This document shows, piece by piece, positions 35,561 to 43,783 of a DNA stretch of 64,000 nt. The DNA is from Cytospora piceicola (lineage: Eukaryota; Ascomycota; Sordariomycetes; Diaporthales; Cytosporaceae). The notes under the pieces are model-generated. The model was not told the DNA's origin, made no database searches, and saw only the letters and a program-made list of their open reading frames with translations. Within the stretch, counting starts at the first letter, position 1; the number at the start of each line of letters is the position of its first letter. The stretch covers positions 171,747 to 235,746 of the forward strand of contig JALQBC010000052.1 of NCBI GenBank assembly GCA_023375675.1, given 5' to 3'. The translations under genes and the position numbers were made by a program.

Positions 35561-36286
35561 TTAGGAGACGTCAGTGTCGCTTCTCATGACCTCCACTAAA
35601 GTCTTGTATCCAGCCAGCGCCGAGAAGTCCTTGCGGTTGTAGGCCTCCAAGGCATGGTGGAAAGTTCCATTGGGCAGGAAGATCTTATTGACTCCAGAGC
35701 CATCGTTGTACGACATGTAGTTGGGATCCATACATCCTCCATTCCCGTCCGCGTCCGCGTCCCTCTTCCAACCATGGGGAGTAGCCCCCGTATTACCATT
35801 CAGCCAGAAGGCAGAACAGGTGCTTCCGTCACCCCCGCCAGGGGGAATGTCGCTGCAGCAGTCGGCCGTGTTGTCGACGCCGCCCTGGGTGCAGTAGCTG
35901 CCTCCATTCTTGTTCAGCTGGCAGTTGTCCTGGTGGATAAAGTACTGGGTGTATATGAAGGGTTTGGGAACGACGCCCACGCCAAGCATGAGGTTCACGC
36001 AGAAGGGGGCGTAGCTGTTGCAGCACACGCTGGCAGGGTGCATGTAGCAGCCAATGTGCTGTTGGGTTGGGAAGGGTTAGTAACAAATCATTGCAGTTCG
36101 GTATATACAACCAAAAGCCTTATTTACGGACAGCTGGGGGTATAAGCTTCAGAGGGGCGGCGATTTCCTTACGTCGCTGCTGATGTTACAGCCGTTAGCG
36201 GAGCTGTAGAACATGAGGGAGTTGGCGCTGACAGTGCCCATCATGAGAAGGAAGGCAAGGAAGACCATGTTGACTGGAGACGGCAT
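35561..36286 (-). CDS. Small cysteine-rich secreted protein
   Basis: Two exons, 36286-36173 and 36058-35561, with a 114-nt phase-0 intron (donor GTAAGG, branch TACTAAC, acceptor AACAG). The protein is 203 aa. Residues 1-21 are a signal peptide (VNMVFLAFLLMMGTVSA). The mature part has about 11 cysteines, including two CC pairs (SVCCNSY, DCCSDIPPGGG), a mostly polar composition and the recurrent YxxYFIHQDNCQ segment. I do not recognise a catalytic domain. A secreted, Cys-rich protein of this size next to an AT-rich island fits an effector-type or cell-surface protein, but a housekeeping extracellular role is equally possible. The gene converges with the GH106-like gene. Confidence 0.75.
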
Positions 36287-36507
36287 GTTCGGTCGATGAT
36301 GTTTGGTGAACCTTTGTTCACTTTCTGGTTTCGAAGTATCAGAATCGATCCTCGGTCGCGACGAGTTTGGTGCTTTCTTTTCAAAGCTTGAGTTGATCCT
36401 TTTGGTCCTGTCAAGAGTTGGGGCAGACGTGGTGGTGTCTTAGGAGAAACTTTGCGAGGGGCAAACCTCAGCTACTGGGCCTTAAGTAAATACTTGAGTG
36501 TCGGTGT

Positions 36508-36545
36508 ACGTACCTACTTAAGTACCTAGGTAGGTACTTAGGTAG
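36508..36545. repeat. TACCTAGGTA-type palindromic cluster
   Basis: Tandem GTACCTA/TAGGTAC units with TTAAG spacers at the left border of the AT-rich island. Further AGGTAG/CCTAGGTAG copies extend to about 36620. Confidence 0.7.
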
Positions 36546-36639
36546 TTTCCTTGTTAGGGTTCCTATAACATACTTCACACCTGAATAACTAAGTAGGTAG
36601 AGTGCCTAGGTAGTTGCCTCCTTAGTCACCTCTGCTAGA

Positions 36640-37060
36640 TATACCTGTTAAGCTGTATTCACTGCACTAATAACTTACAATATACCTAGGTATATATATA
36701 ACCTCAGAGGTTTAAGTTAAAAAGCCTACTCTAGCATATACTCCTATAAGTGTAAAAGCTTACTATTAGTATAATTATTTCACTATTCCCTTTTAACATT
36801 TAAGCACTTTAATTAGATATTTAATATAGCTTTCTTATATTATTAATATAAGTATACTTATACATAGCACTTTAGTTTAAGCTTTAAATAATTCTTATTA
36901 TATAACTAATATTTTTCTTATATACTTTATTATAACCTTTTTTATTTATTACTATTTATTTGACATCCTACTTATATTGTTATAAGTGAAGGTATTTGAT
37001 TGAATGGAAGCCAGACTAACTAGTTAGTCTGTATGACTCTTGTATACTATAATATATAGT
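36640..37060. repeat. AT-rich island, probable RIP-mutated transposon relic
   Basis: A sharply bounded AT-rich segment of about 400 bases dominated by TATA, TTAT and ATTA strings, in contrast to the mixed composition around it. In Pezizomycotina such islands usually are transposon copies degraded by repeat-induced point mutation. No element end, ORF or target-site duplication can be assigned with confidence. Confidence 0.6.
37012..37031. repeat. Perfect 20-bp palindrome
   Basis: CAGACTAAC/TAGTTAGTCTG reads the same on both strands. It sits at the right edge of the AT-rich island. Confidence 0.8.
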
Positions 37061-37763
37061 ATGTAATCGGGTTCTTCTGCATTCGAAATTCGGTTCTGTT
37101 ATTCCGTGTAAATGGCAAGCTGTCGCGTCAACTGGTATCGGGGCCCACTCTATTATGGAGCTCGCTTCGATTTGGTCTATACAAGGGTGCTCTCCACGCC
37201 CATTGTAAATAGTTGTAAATAGCGTACAACGGTAGTCAAGTTACTGTATTCGACATCTGGATATGCCCTGCTCTGGATCGTTACCAAAGCAAACCCCGCC
37301 TGAGCAGGATCCTAACCCTGTGGGCCTGACCTGGTATGAGTACGTAGGAAGGTCCCCTTACTCAGGCAAATCTTCCCTCATCTAGTCGAATCCACATTCT
37401 ATACTAACAAGCGGAAGCTTGACGGCATCATTATTTCCAAGGTTCCAACAATGAGTTTAACTTCACTCTAACTTCGGTACTATCCTGAAATTTGCAAGTA
37501 ACTGGAACACCGTCTTGCTGCATGCATGCTCATGCATCAATCACGTGTGAGGTCATCTGACAATGTACATCAGTACATATGTACATGTTCATATGTATTG
37601 GTCAACATTGAAATGCACGATCCCGGACGGACAACCTTGGAAATCATGGCTATGCAAGGTATTCTGTTCATACAGCGCCCAACGCTTCTGACTACCTGGG
37701 ATCCCGAGGATAAGGCATACCACCAGGAGTACAGCATTCTCGCATCAACATTTGACGCCGACA

Positions 37764-39137
37764 ATGACTGTTCCTCTTCGAGGATGGGCTCGGCCCAGGT
37801 CGGCAGCAGCTCGGTTGGCAGCCTGTGAGCAGCTCATCGGTCACGAGTTTAGCAACCTCGATCTTTTAAAGCAGGCCCTTGATAGCCGAGGATCATCTAG
37901 CAAGAGGCTGGCCGTCATTGGGGACCGCGCTGTCGAGACTCACTTGGCTCATCGTTGGTGGAAGAAGAAGGACCTCAGCGGCACCCAGTGGAATGAACTT
38001 AGAACCAACGTGCTCTGCAACGAAAACCTCAGCAATGTCGGCTTCCGTATGGGTTTACATGAATGCACAATTCCAGACTCTTTCGAAACTAATATGAAAC
38101 CTCGCATGGCTACCACGATAGAAGCCCTACTGGCTGCCGTCTGGCTGGACACCAACCGCGACGCCGCAGCTTTTGACAAAGTCATAGACAGGCTCGGCCT
38201 CACCCACACTCTCCTCGATTCTGGCACGACCAGTGCCTGGTGGCACAGCCCCATCACCTCAAGCCGTATGGTTCCCCACTGCTTTTTTTCTGGGCACCAC
38301 ATCTCGCCCATTAAAGCCTTGTCCGAACTGGAGCAGCCTATGGTTCCACCCAGGGGTTCAACAAGTCGAGATGTGAGGCTTGCCGCTGGCAATCCATCTC
38401 CAAAACAGAAAGCAGAACCAAAAAAGAGCAAGACCCAGAAACCGGTATCGACAGATATTAGGACCGAAGTCGAGCAATTGTATATGAGGATCGAGGAGGA
38501 TGCAATGGGCCAGCTGTCTCGGCAGGTGCCACAGAGCAAACAGCCGAACCCCAAGGTCCCATCAGATGATGTCGAGCAAAAACCAGAAAGTTACGGTAGC
38601 GTCGAACAGGACCAGGAGAATGCGGTACAATCACATGTTACAAGAGATCAAGTCACAAAAGACCTGGATTCATTTGATTTGGGTACGAAGAAGAATACCG
38701 AAGACGCCAAACAAACCGTACACGACCAGGGTCCCCTTTACAGGGTGAAGAGCCCAAAGGCTGAGGAGAGCGTTGAGAGGGATCCTCCAAGCGAGACGAA
38801 GGCCGACCCGGGCAAGGTGAAGAGACCTCATGTCCAAAACCCGGGGCCAAGTGCACATCAGGAGACTGGAGTGGGTGGAGAGACCAGCTTTAAGAAGGGC
38901 TCAAAGCGGGACGTCATCGTCGATCAAGGACAAAAGCCATCTGAGGGCAATCCAGAGAAGAACTCCAGTACCCAAGATAAAAGATCTATCCGGAAGCAGG
39001 AGATACAGGCACTGGAGAAACGGGTCCAAAAGTTGATCAACAAACAGAGAGCCAATCCTAGTGCGTCCCGGCTAGCAGCGCTTGATGAGGTGATAGCCCA
39101 ACTTAACGCGCTGAAGGAGAGTACCGTGGAGGTCTAG
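37764..39137 (+). CDS. Degenerate RNase III-domain protein with disordered, coiled-coil tail
   Basis: Single exon, 457 aa from ATG 37764 (an in-frame TTG 12 bases upstream is ignored). Residues about 17-140 resemble an RNase III domain: EFSNLDLLKQALDSRG, then KRLAVIGDRAVE (residues 47-58) in place of the canonical ERLEFLGDAVL, and MATTIEALLAAVWLD (115-129) in place of LADTFEALIGAIYLD. Of the four metal-binding acidic residues, D54 and E120 are kept, but the Glu of LEF is Ala50 and the Asp of ADxFE is Thr117, so cleavage activity is doubtful. Residues about 200-410 are charged and disordered. The C-terminus (IRKQEIQALEKRVQKLINKQ) is a coiled coil. No double-stranded-RNA-binding domain seen. 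It could be a structural or RNA-binding relative; a mitoribosomal mL44/mL57-like role is a weaker alternative. Confidence 0.7.
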   Translation: MTVPLRGWARPRSAAARLAACEQLIGHEFSNLDLLKQALDSRGSSSKRLAVIGDRAVETHLAHRWWKKKDLSGTQWNELRTNVLCNENLSNVGFRMGLHECTIPDSFETNMKPRMATTIEALLAAVWLDTNRDAAAFDKVIDRLGLTHTLLDSGTTSAWWHSPITSSRMVPHCFFSGHHISPIKALSELEQPMVPPRGSTSRDVRLAAGNPSPKQKAEPKKSKTQKPVSTDIRTEVEQLYMRIEEDAMGQLSRQVPQSKQPNPKVPSDDVEQKPESYGSVEQDQENAVQSHVTRDQVTKDLDSFDLGTKKNTEDAKQTVHDQGPLYRVKSPKAEESVERDPPSETKADPGKVKRPHVQNPGPSAHQETGVGGETSFKKGSKRDVIVDQGQKPSEGNPEKNSSTQDKRSIRKQEIQALEKRVQKLINKQRANPSASRLAALDEVIAQLNALKESTVEV

Positions 39138-39674
39138 TGGACACTCCAATAGATGCTGTGGAACAGTCAGTCGACTCACCTGTGGTCAGTACGGAGAAGG
39201 GTGTATGTGAGTAAGTGGTATTGGTGATCCTCACCCGTACGACAGGGGCACCGGCCGGGCGAAGATCAGTCGAATGAGTTGAGTGGTGGTTCGAAAGTGG
39301 AATTTCCGTACTTACTAGTACGGCAGGATATGTACATAGATTGAAAAGGGATATACGATATCGAGACGAAGAGAACTCCTCAGCCTCTTCGGGAGACGAT
39401 ACTGAACAACAACAACATGACATGGAAAATGGACCACCCCCCCCCTTCCCCCCGGGTGTCGGCGAATGAGGCTGACACCCTCCAGGGTTGGGGTTTTACT
39501 ATCGTTATCGCCGGTCAAAAAATTTCCAGGAAACTGATTTGAGAGTAGAAAGATTCCCGAGTTGCATGTGCTCTGCCCCTCCAATAATCATCCCCTCCGC
39601 CCCTCCTCCGATTTGCCGAATACTTCGGAATCATTTTCAAAGCTCCAAACTTCCCATTGAGAGCTGTCATAACC
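39138..39674. other. Intergenic, RRB1 promoter
   Basis: About 540 bases. It has a C-rich run near 39437-39453 followed by a GGGTGTC...GACACCC stem (39454-39460 with 39474-39480), about 200 bases upstream of the RRB1 start. Confidence 0.5.
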
Positions 39675-41300
39675 ATGTCGAAGCGTGTAGCAGATCACGA
39701 AGATGGCCCCTTGAAGGGTGGCCACCGCCCAGAGGCCATGGATGTCGACAGGCCCGACCAGGACATGGGCGAGTTCGAGGACGAGTTTGAGGATGAGTTC
39801 GAGAGCGAGGACGAGATCCTTGAGGCTGGCGTCGACGGCAGACCAGACGCTGAGCGTGAGGCTGAAGAGAAAGAAGGTATGTGCTTGTGTTTGTGTTTTT
39901 GTGTCTGTGTATTTGTGTGTGTGGTGATGCTGTTGCGCTCCTCCTGCTCTCCCTCTCTCCTTCCTACCTACTTCCTCTTTTGTGATGTCTCGATAGCTAA
40001 CATTGATGACCCGACGCCAGGTGAGATGGACGTCGACAAGCCCGATGGCCCAGGCACATTTATTGTCGGCCGCACAAAACTCGAGCCTGGCCAGACACTC
40101 GCCCCCGATCCGTCCACATACGACATGCTCCACAACCTCTCCACGCCATGGCCCTGCCTCTCCTTCGACATCATACGCGACACCCTCGGTGACAACCGCA
40201 AGGTCTACCCAGCCACCATGTACACCGTCTCCGGTACACAAGCCGAAGGCCGACGCGCAAATGAGAACGCACTTATGGTTATGAAGTTCGCAGGCCTGAG
40301 CAAGATGGAGAAGGACGGCGAGGACAGTGACGAGGAAGAAGACGATGACGACGAGGACGCCGACCCTATCCTCGAGTCCAAGAGCATCCCCTTGTCCTCG
40401 ACAGCCAACCGCGTACGCGCCCACCAGAGCCCCAGCTCGGATCCCTCCAAGCCTCCCACCACCCTCGTCGCCACTATGACCGAGTCCTCCGAAGTCTACA
40501 TTCACGACATAACGTCCCACCTCGCCAGCTTCGACACCCCTGGTACCATCGTCTCCGATAAGCAGAACAAGCCTCTCTCTACTATCCGCGCACACAAGTC
40601 GGAAGGTTACGCTGTTGATTGGTCGCCCCTGTCTCCAGCTGGAAGGCTTGCGACTGGCGACAACGACGGCATGATCTACGTCACCTCGCGTACAGATGGT
40701 GGTGGCTGGGTGACAGACACGAGAGCCTTCGCGGGACACACCGGTAGCGTTGAGGAGATCCAGTGGAGCCCAAGTGAGGACAAGGTCTTCGCCTCGGCGT
40801 CATCCGACGGGTCAATTCGCATCTGGGACGTGAGGAGCAAGAGCCGCCAGGCCATGATCACATTGCAGGTCAGCAAGACAGACGTCAACGTCATGAGCTG
40901 GAGCAAGCAGCGATCGAACCTGCTTGCCGCGGGAGACGATGACGGAGTCTGGGGCGTTTGGGACCTGCGACAGTGGAAGCCTAATGCTGCCGAGAAGCCT
41001 TCGCCTGTTGCAAGCTTCGACTTCCACAAGGAGCAAATCACGAGCATCGAGTGGCACCCTACCGACGACAGTATCGTGGCTGTGGCGGCTGGTGACAATA
41101 CCGTTACGCTGTGGGATCTGGCCGTTGAGCTGGATGACGAGGAGAGCAAGGACACGGCCGGCGTTCAGGACGTGCCACCACAGTTGCTGTTTGTACACTA
41201 CCATGAGCAGGCGAAGGAGGTGCACTGGCATCCTCAAATCCCCGGCGCCTTGGTGGCTACGGGCCAGGAGTTCAGTGTGTTCAAGACGATCAGCGTCTAA
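39675..41300 (+). CDS. RRB1: Ribosome assembly protein Rrb1 / GRWD1
   Basis: Nuclear WD-repeat chaperone that binds newly made Rpl3 and is essential for 60S assembly. Two exons, 39675-39876 and 39997-41300, with a 120-nt phase-1 intron (donor GTATGT, acceptor GATAG). The protein is 501 aa. The N-terminus is acidic (EFEDEFEDEFESEDE), followed by the family-specific segment with GTFIVGRTKLEPGQTLAPDPSTYDMLHNLSTPWPCLSFD. An acidic EDSDEEEDDDDED loop and then WD repeats follow: HKSEGYAVDWSP, GHTGSVEEIQWSP...SIRIWDVR, VNVMSWS...VWGVWDLR, QITSIEWHP...TVTLWDLA and AKEVHWHP. The intron is a multiple of three and has no stop, so the unspliced frame stays open for 40 extra hydrophobic codons. Identity is near certain. 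Confidence 0.94.
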   Translation: MSKRVADHEDGPLKGGHRPEAMDVDRPDQDMGEFEDEFEDEFESEDEILEAGVDGRPDAEREAEEKEGMCLCLCFCVCVFVCVVMLLRSSCSPSLLPTYFLFCDVSIANIDDPTPGEMDVDKPDGPGTFIVGRTKLEPGQTLAPDPSTYDMLHNLSTPWPCLSFDIIRDTLGDNRKVYPATMYTVSGTQAEGRRANENALMVMKFAGLSKMEKDGEDSDEEEDDDDEDADPILESKSIPLSSTANRVRAHQSPSSDPSKPPTTLVATMTESSEVYIHDITSHLASFDTPGTIVSDKQNKPLSTIRAHKSEGYAVDWSPLSPAGRLATGDNDGMIYVTSRTDGGGWVTDTRAFAGHTGSVEEIQWSPSEDKVFASASSDGSIRIWDVRSKSRQAMITLQVSKTDVNVMSWSKQRSNLLAAGDDDGVWGVWDLRQWKPNAAEKPSPVASFDFHKEQITSIEWHPTDDSIVAVAAGDNTVTLWDLAVELDDEESKDTAGVQDVPPQLLFVHYHEQAKEVHWHPQIPGALVATGQEFSVFKTISV

Positions 41301-41577
41301 GGATCCGTGGTGTGAGGAGGTAAACCTTGGCGCATTGGAAACGCTCATTTCGAGTGCAAAATAGGATGAGATATGGACAAATGATACCAACGAGTTGATT
41401 GCTCCGACAGAATTCTGGGAGGCAAAATGGAGAGGTTCGAGGCATTTTCGGTGACGTGACAACCCTCAGGCCACCATCTTTTGAACTGACATCCGGATGT
41501 CGCTAGTGTCTCCTGCTGATATGATATATTGAATCTCATAACAGGGGCCGTGTCCGTATCACTCGGCGCGTATGTTC

Positions 41578-42570
41578 TCATGATTGCCCTCCAACTTGCG
41601 GCACATGCGGTCCCCCCTGGCCCCAGCGAAAGCAATGGCTCCCCCTACACTTCAAATCGAACCAGTCCACGACTTCCTCGGTCTGAACGGGGATATTGTG
41701 CGTTACATTCCAGGCACTGTAAGCCTCGAACCAGTCCGCATAACCGTACACATACTTGGTCCAGTTTGCCACCGGCGTGTTAGGTATCGTTATCGACGGG
41801 ATCTGGCCCAACCCAAAGACCCCCGTCCACTCCTTGATCTCTTCTCGAAAGTTTGTGTAATTCAATGTCGCGTCCACCGTCCCGTGGAAGACCTGCATCT
41901 TGGGCCTCCACCTGTCCCCATAGCCGGAATACGCACGCCTCACGATCTCAGCCCATTCTCGGGGAGTGTGACGGACTTGTCCAGTAGCGCACTCGGCATT
42001 CCAGTAATCCACAACGTCACTCGCGTCGGCAGGAATATCCTCCCCAAAGCACCCCAGCGGGACACCAGCGAACGCGCTCCCGCCAGCAAAGACGTCCGGG
42101 TAAGCACCCACGAGCACGTTCGTCATCATGGCGCCCGAACTGACACCCGTGACGAACACACGGCGGGGGTCACCATTGTACGCGTCCAGGGTCCACTTGA
42201 CCATGCTCACGATGCCCAGGCTGTCCCCTCCGCCGTTGTGCGTGAGCGTTTCGGGGCTGGCGACGTCCCAGCATTTGTCGGCTTGGTTGGGGCTGTCCGG
42301 GTAGACGACAATGAAGCCGTACTGCGAGGACAGGTTGGCAAAATTAGAGCCGGCATACGCCGAGGGTGCGTCGCCGTGGCACCAGTGGGGGTTTACCAAG
42401 ATGGGTGGACTGGGAACGAGTTCGTCGGGCACGTAGATATAGAAGCCTACGTTGGATGGGTTGTTGGCGAGGGAGACGTTGAGATGTTGGAGGGAGGCGG
42501 CCTTGACGAGACTCATGGACGAGACTAATAGGGCAATGACTGCAGTCCATCTCCACATGGCTACCTGCAT
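41578..42570 (-). CDS. Secreted CE1-type acetylxylan/feruloyl esterase
   Basis: Secreted serine esterase removing acetyl or feruloyl groups from xylan. Single exon, 330 aa. Signal peptide at residues 1-24 (WTAVIALLVSSMSLVKA). The family core is clear: NPSNVGFYIYVPDEL, WCHGDAPSAYAGSNFANLSSQYGFIVVYP, CWDVASPETLTHNGGGDSLGI, nucleophile elbow GVSSG with S144, GSAFAGVPLGCF, acid HGTVDATLNY and the catalytic His region THNIPVQTEEVVDWFD. Fungal relatives normally end a few residues after this WFG-like motif; here about 23 further residues, including two Cys, follow, and they are not a CBM1. This may be a stop-loss extension. Acetylxylan versus feruloyl specificity cannot be told. It converges with RRB1. 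Confidence 0.88.
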   Translation of the reverse strand: MQVAMWRWTAVIALLVSSMSLVKAASLQHLNVSLANNPSNVGFYIYVPDELVPSPPILVNPHWCHGDAPSAYAGSNFANLSSQYGFIVVYPDSPNQADKCWDVASPETLTHNGGGDSLGIVSMVKWTLDAYNGDPRRVFVTGVSSGAMMTNVLVGAYPDVFAGGSAFAGVPLGCFGEDIPADASDVVDYWNAECATGQVRHTPREWAEIVRRAYSGYGDRWRPKMQVFHGTVDATLNYTNFREEIKEWTGVFGLGQIPSITIPNTPVANWTKYVYGYADWFEAYSAWNVTHNIPVQTEEVVDWFDLKCRGSHCFRWGQGGPHVPQVGGQS

Positions 42571-43483
42571 GATCTTCCTTATCCTGGCGAGATTCCGGTT
42601 TGTTTGCTTCTGCTTGCTCAGGCTGCCCTGAAGTATAGAAAGGTTGGTCGAAGAGGTATAGTGGCACTGGTTCTCGAGGAGTCGTCACTTGAAATATCTA
42701 TGCCCTGAGAGGACAGTATTGGTCGTCCAGGAGGATTTCTTCAGTCCAGAAATGACACGATGAAGACTGTGAGGGATGATCACGATGCTGCTGGGTGGAA
42801 CGTCCTCGTTGAACACCTTGGAACTGCGGAGTGAACAAGCCCGGCCGTGGATCCGTCTAAAGATGGCTAGAGCATCGAGCATCACCGCCTTTCTCCAAAC
42901 CGAGCGACGTAGTAATCCCTCCAATTACCCGTCTATACCCTTGAGGTTTTTCGCGGTATCACCGAAGCGGCAACCGGTGGCAAAAGTCGTATGTATCTGC
43001 ATGAGATTTGGCGAATCTAAGTACATTTCGACCTCTTGCCACTCACTGGCTCGATACCTGTCACGCAAACAACGCCAACATACATACTTTTGCTTTACAC
43101 CTGAAACATGGTTTTAGTATATTATAAATCTGCTAGTCACTGGCCTCTTGTAACGATGCGGAGGATCAGTCATCCAGATTAAGTGTGTCGACACCAGTGC
43201 TGTTGAAGATTGAAACTCCCCCGTTCAGCATAGCCATATACTATCTTCAAGTGGTAAGTAAAGTAGGTTTCATACACGTGGTAATTCTAGTCGAGTGAAT
43301 TACTTCCTAGGTTGAAAGCGCCGGGCACCGTGGTAAGTACATAGGGCGACTGAAAACTGTGATAAGGAACAGAAGAGGCTCTCCATCATGCCTACCACCA
43401 GTCGACATCAAAACGTGCCTCGTTGGATATTGGTACAGGGTTTTTACCGCGATCCGGACTGCAAGCTCGCCCTTTCCAGTCCA
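42571..43483. other. Intergenic
   Basis: About 910 bases between the esterase start and the membrane-protein exon. Nothing recognised. Confidence 0.5.
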
Positions 43484-43783
43484 TCATAAACTGTAGACAT
43501 GTTCGCCATTTCTGGCTGCTTCCGCTGCCTGTCCCATCTTAGCTGACCGCCTCTTCTCTGCATACCACCTGAACACACTCCTCCGTGGAGAACGGCTGAG
43601 AAGCATGATCAATTCCCAAATCAACAGAAACATGAGAGGGATCACGAGAAATCCCCAAAAGAGCCCGTACATAATGGCAGTACCCACATGTGCCGACCGG
43701 TCCCAGTGGGGTTTCATGAGACGCAACTCGCGATAGATCCCCAAGCCTATAGCGACGCCGAGTGTGAGGTATATCGGCAGCCC
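43484..43783 (-). CDS. Two-helix membrane segment, probable 3' exon of the upstream gene
   Basis: The frame follows directly, in register, after the TAG at 43784-43786 of the preceding secreted-protein gene. It encodes 99 residues with two hydrophobic helices: GLPIYLTLGVAIGLGIY and AIMYGLFWGFLVIPLMFLLIWELIMLL, then a basic/Ala tail (YAEKRRSAKMGQAAEAARNG). Two introns could remove the stop. One is 51 nt (donor GTATCT near 43797, CTCAC branch-like site, acceptor CTATAG) and removes part of the first helix. The other is 144 nt (donor GTACGT, acceptor AATCTAG). It could instead be a separate 86-aa protein starting at ATG 43744. I favour a spliced exon. Confidence 0.5.
   Translation of the reverse strand, partial: GLPIYLTLGVAIGLGIYRELRLMKPHWDRSAHVGTAIMYGLFWGFLVIPLMFLLIWELIMLLSRSPRRSVFRWYAEKRRSAKMGQAAEAARNGEHVYSL

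Larger units (their letters stand above)
36287..37763. other. Intergenic holding AT-rich island and palindromic cluster
   Basis: About 1.5 kb. It contains a CCTAGGTA cluster at about 36508-36545, an AT-rich island at about 36640-37060 and a 20-bp perfect palindrome at 37012-37031. No intact coding sequence. Confidence 0.65.

Noticed and set aside
35654..36145. 163-codon plus-strand frame
   Set aside because: Antisense to the Cys-rich secreted protein, which has a signal peptide and a clean intron.
36640..37060. Centromere or replication origin
   Set aside because: The AT-rich block is only about 400 bases and has no supporting repeat array; a decayed transposon is simpler.
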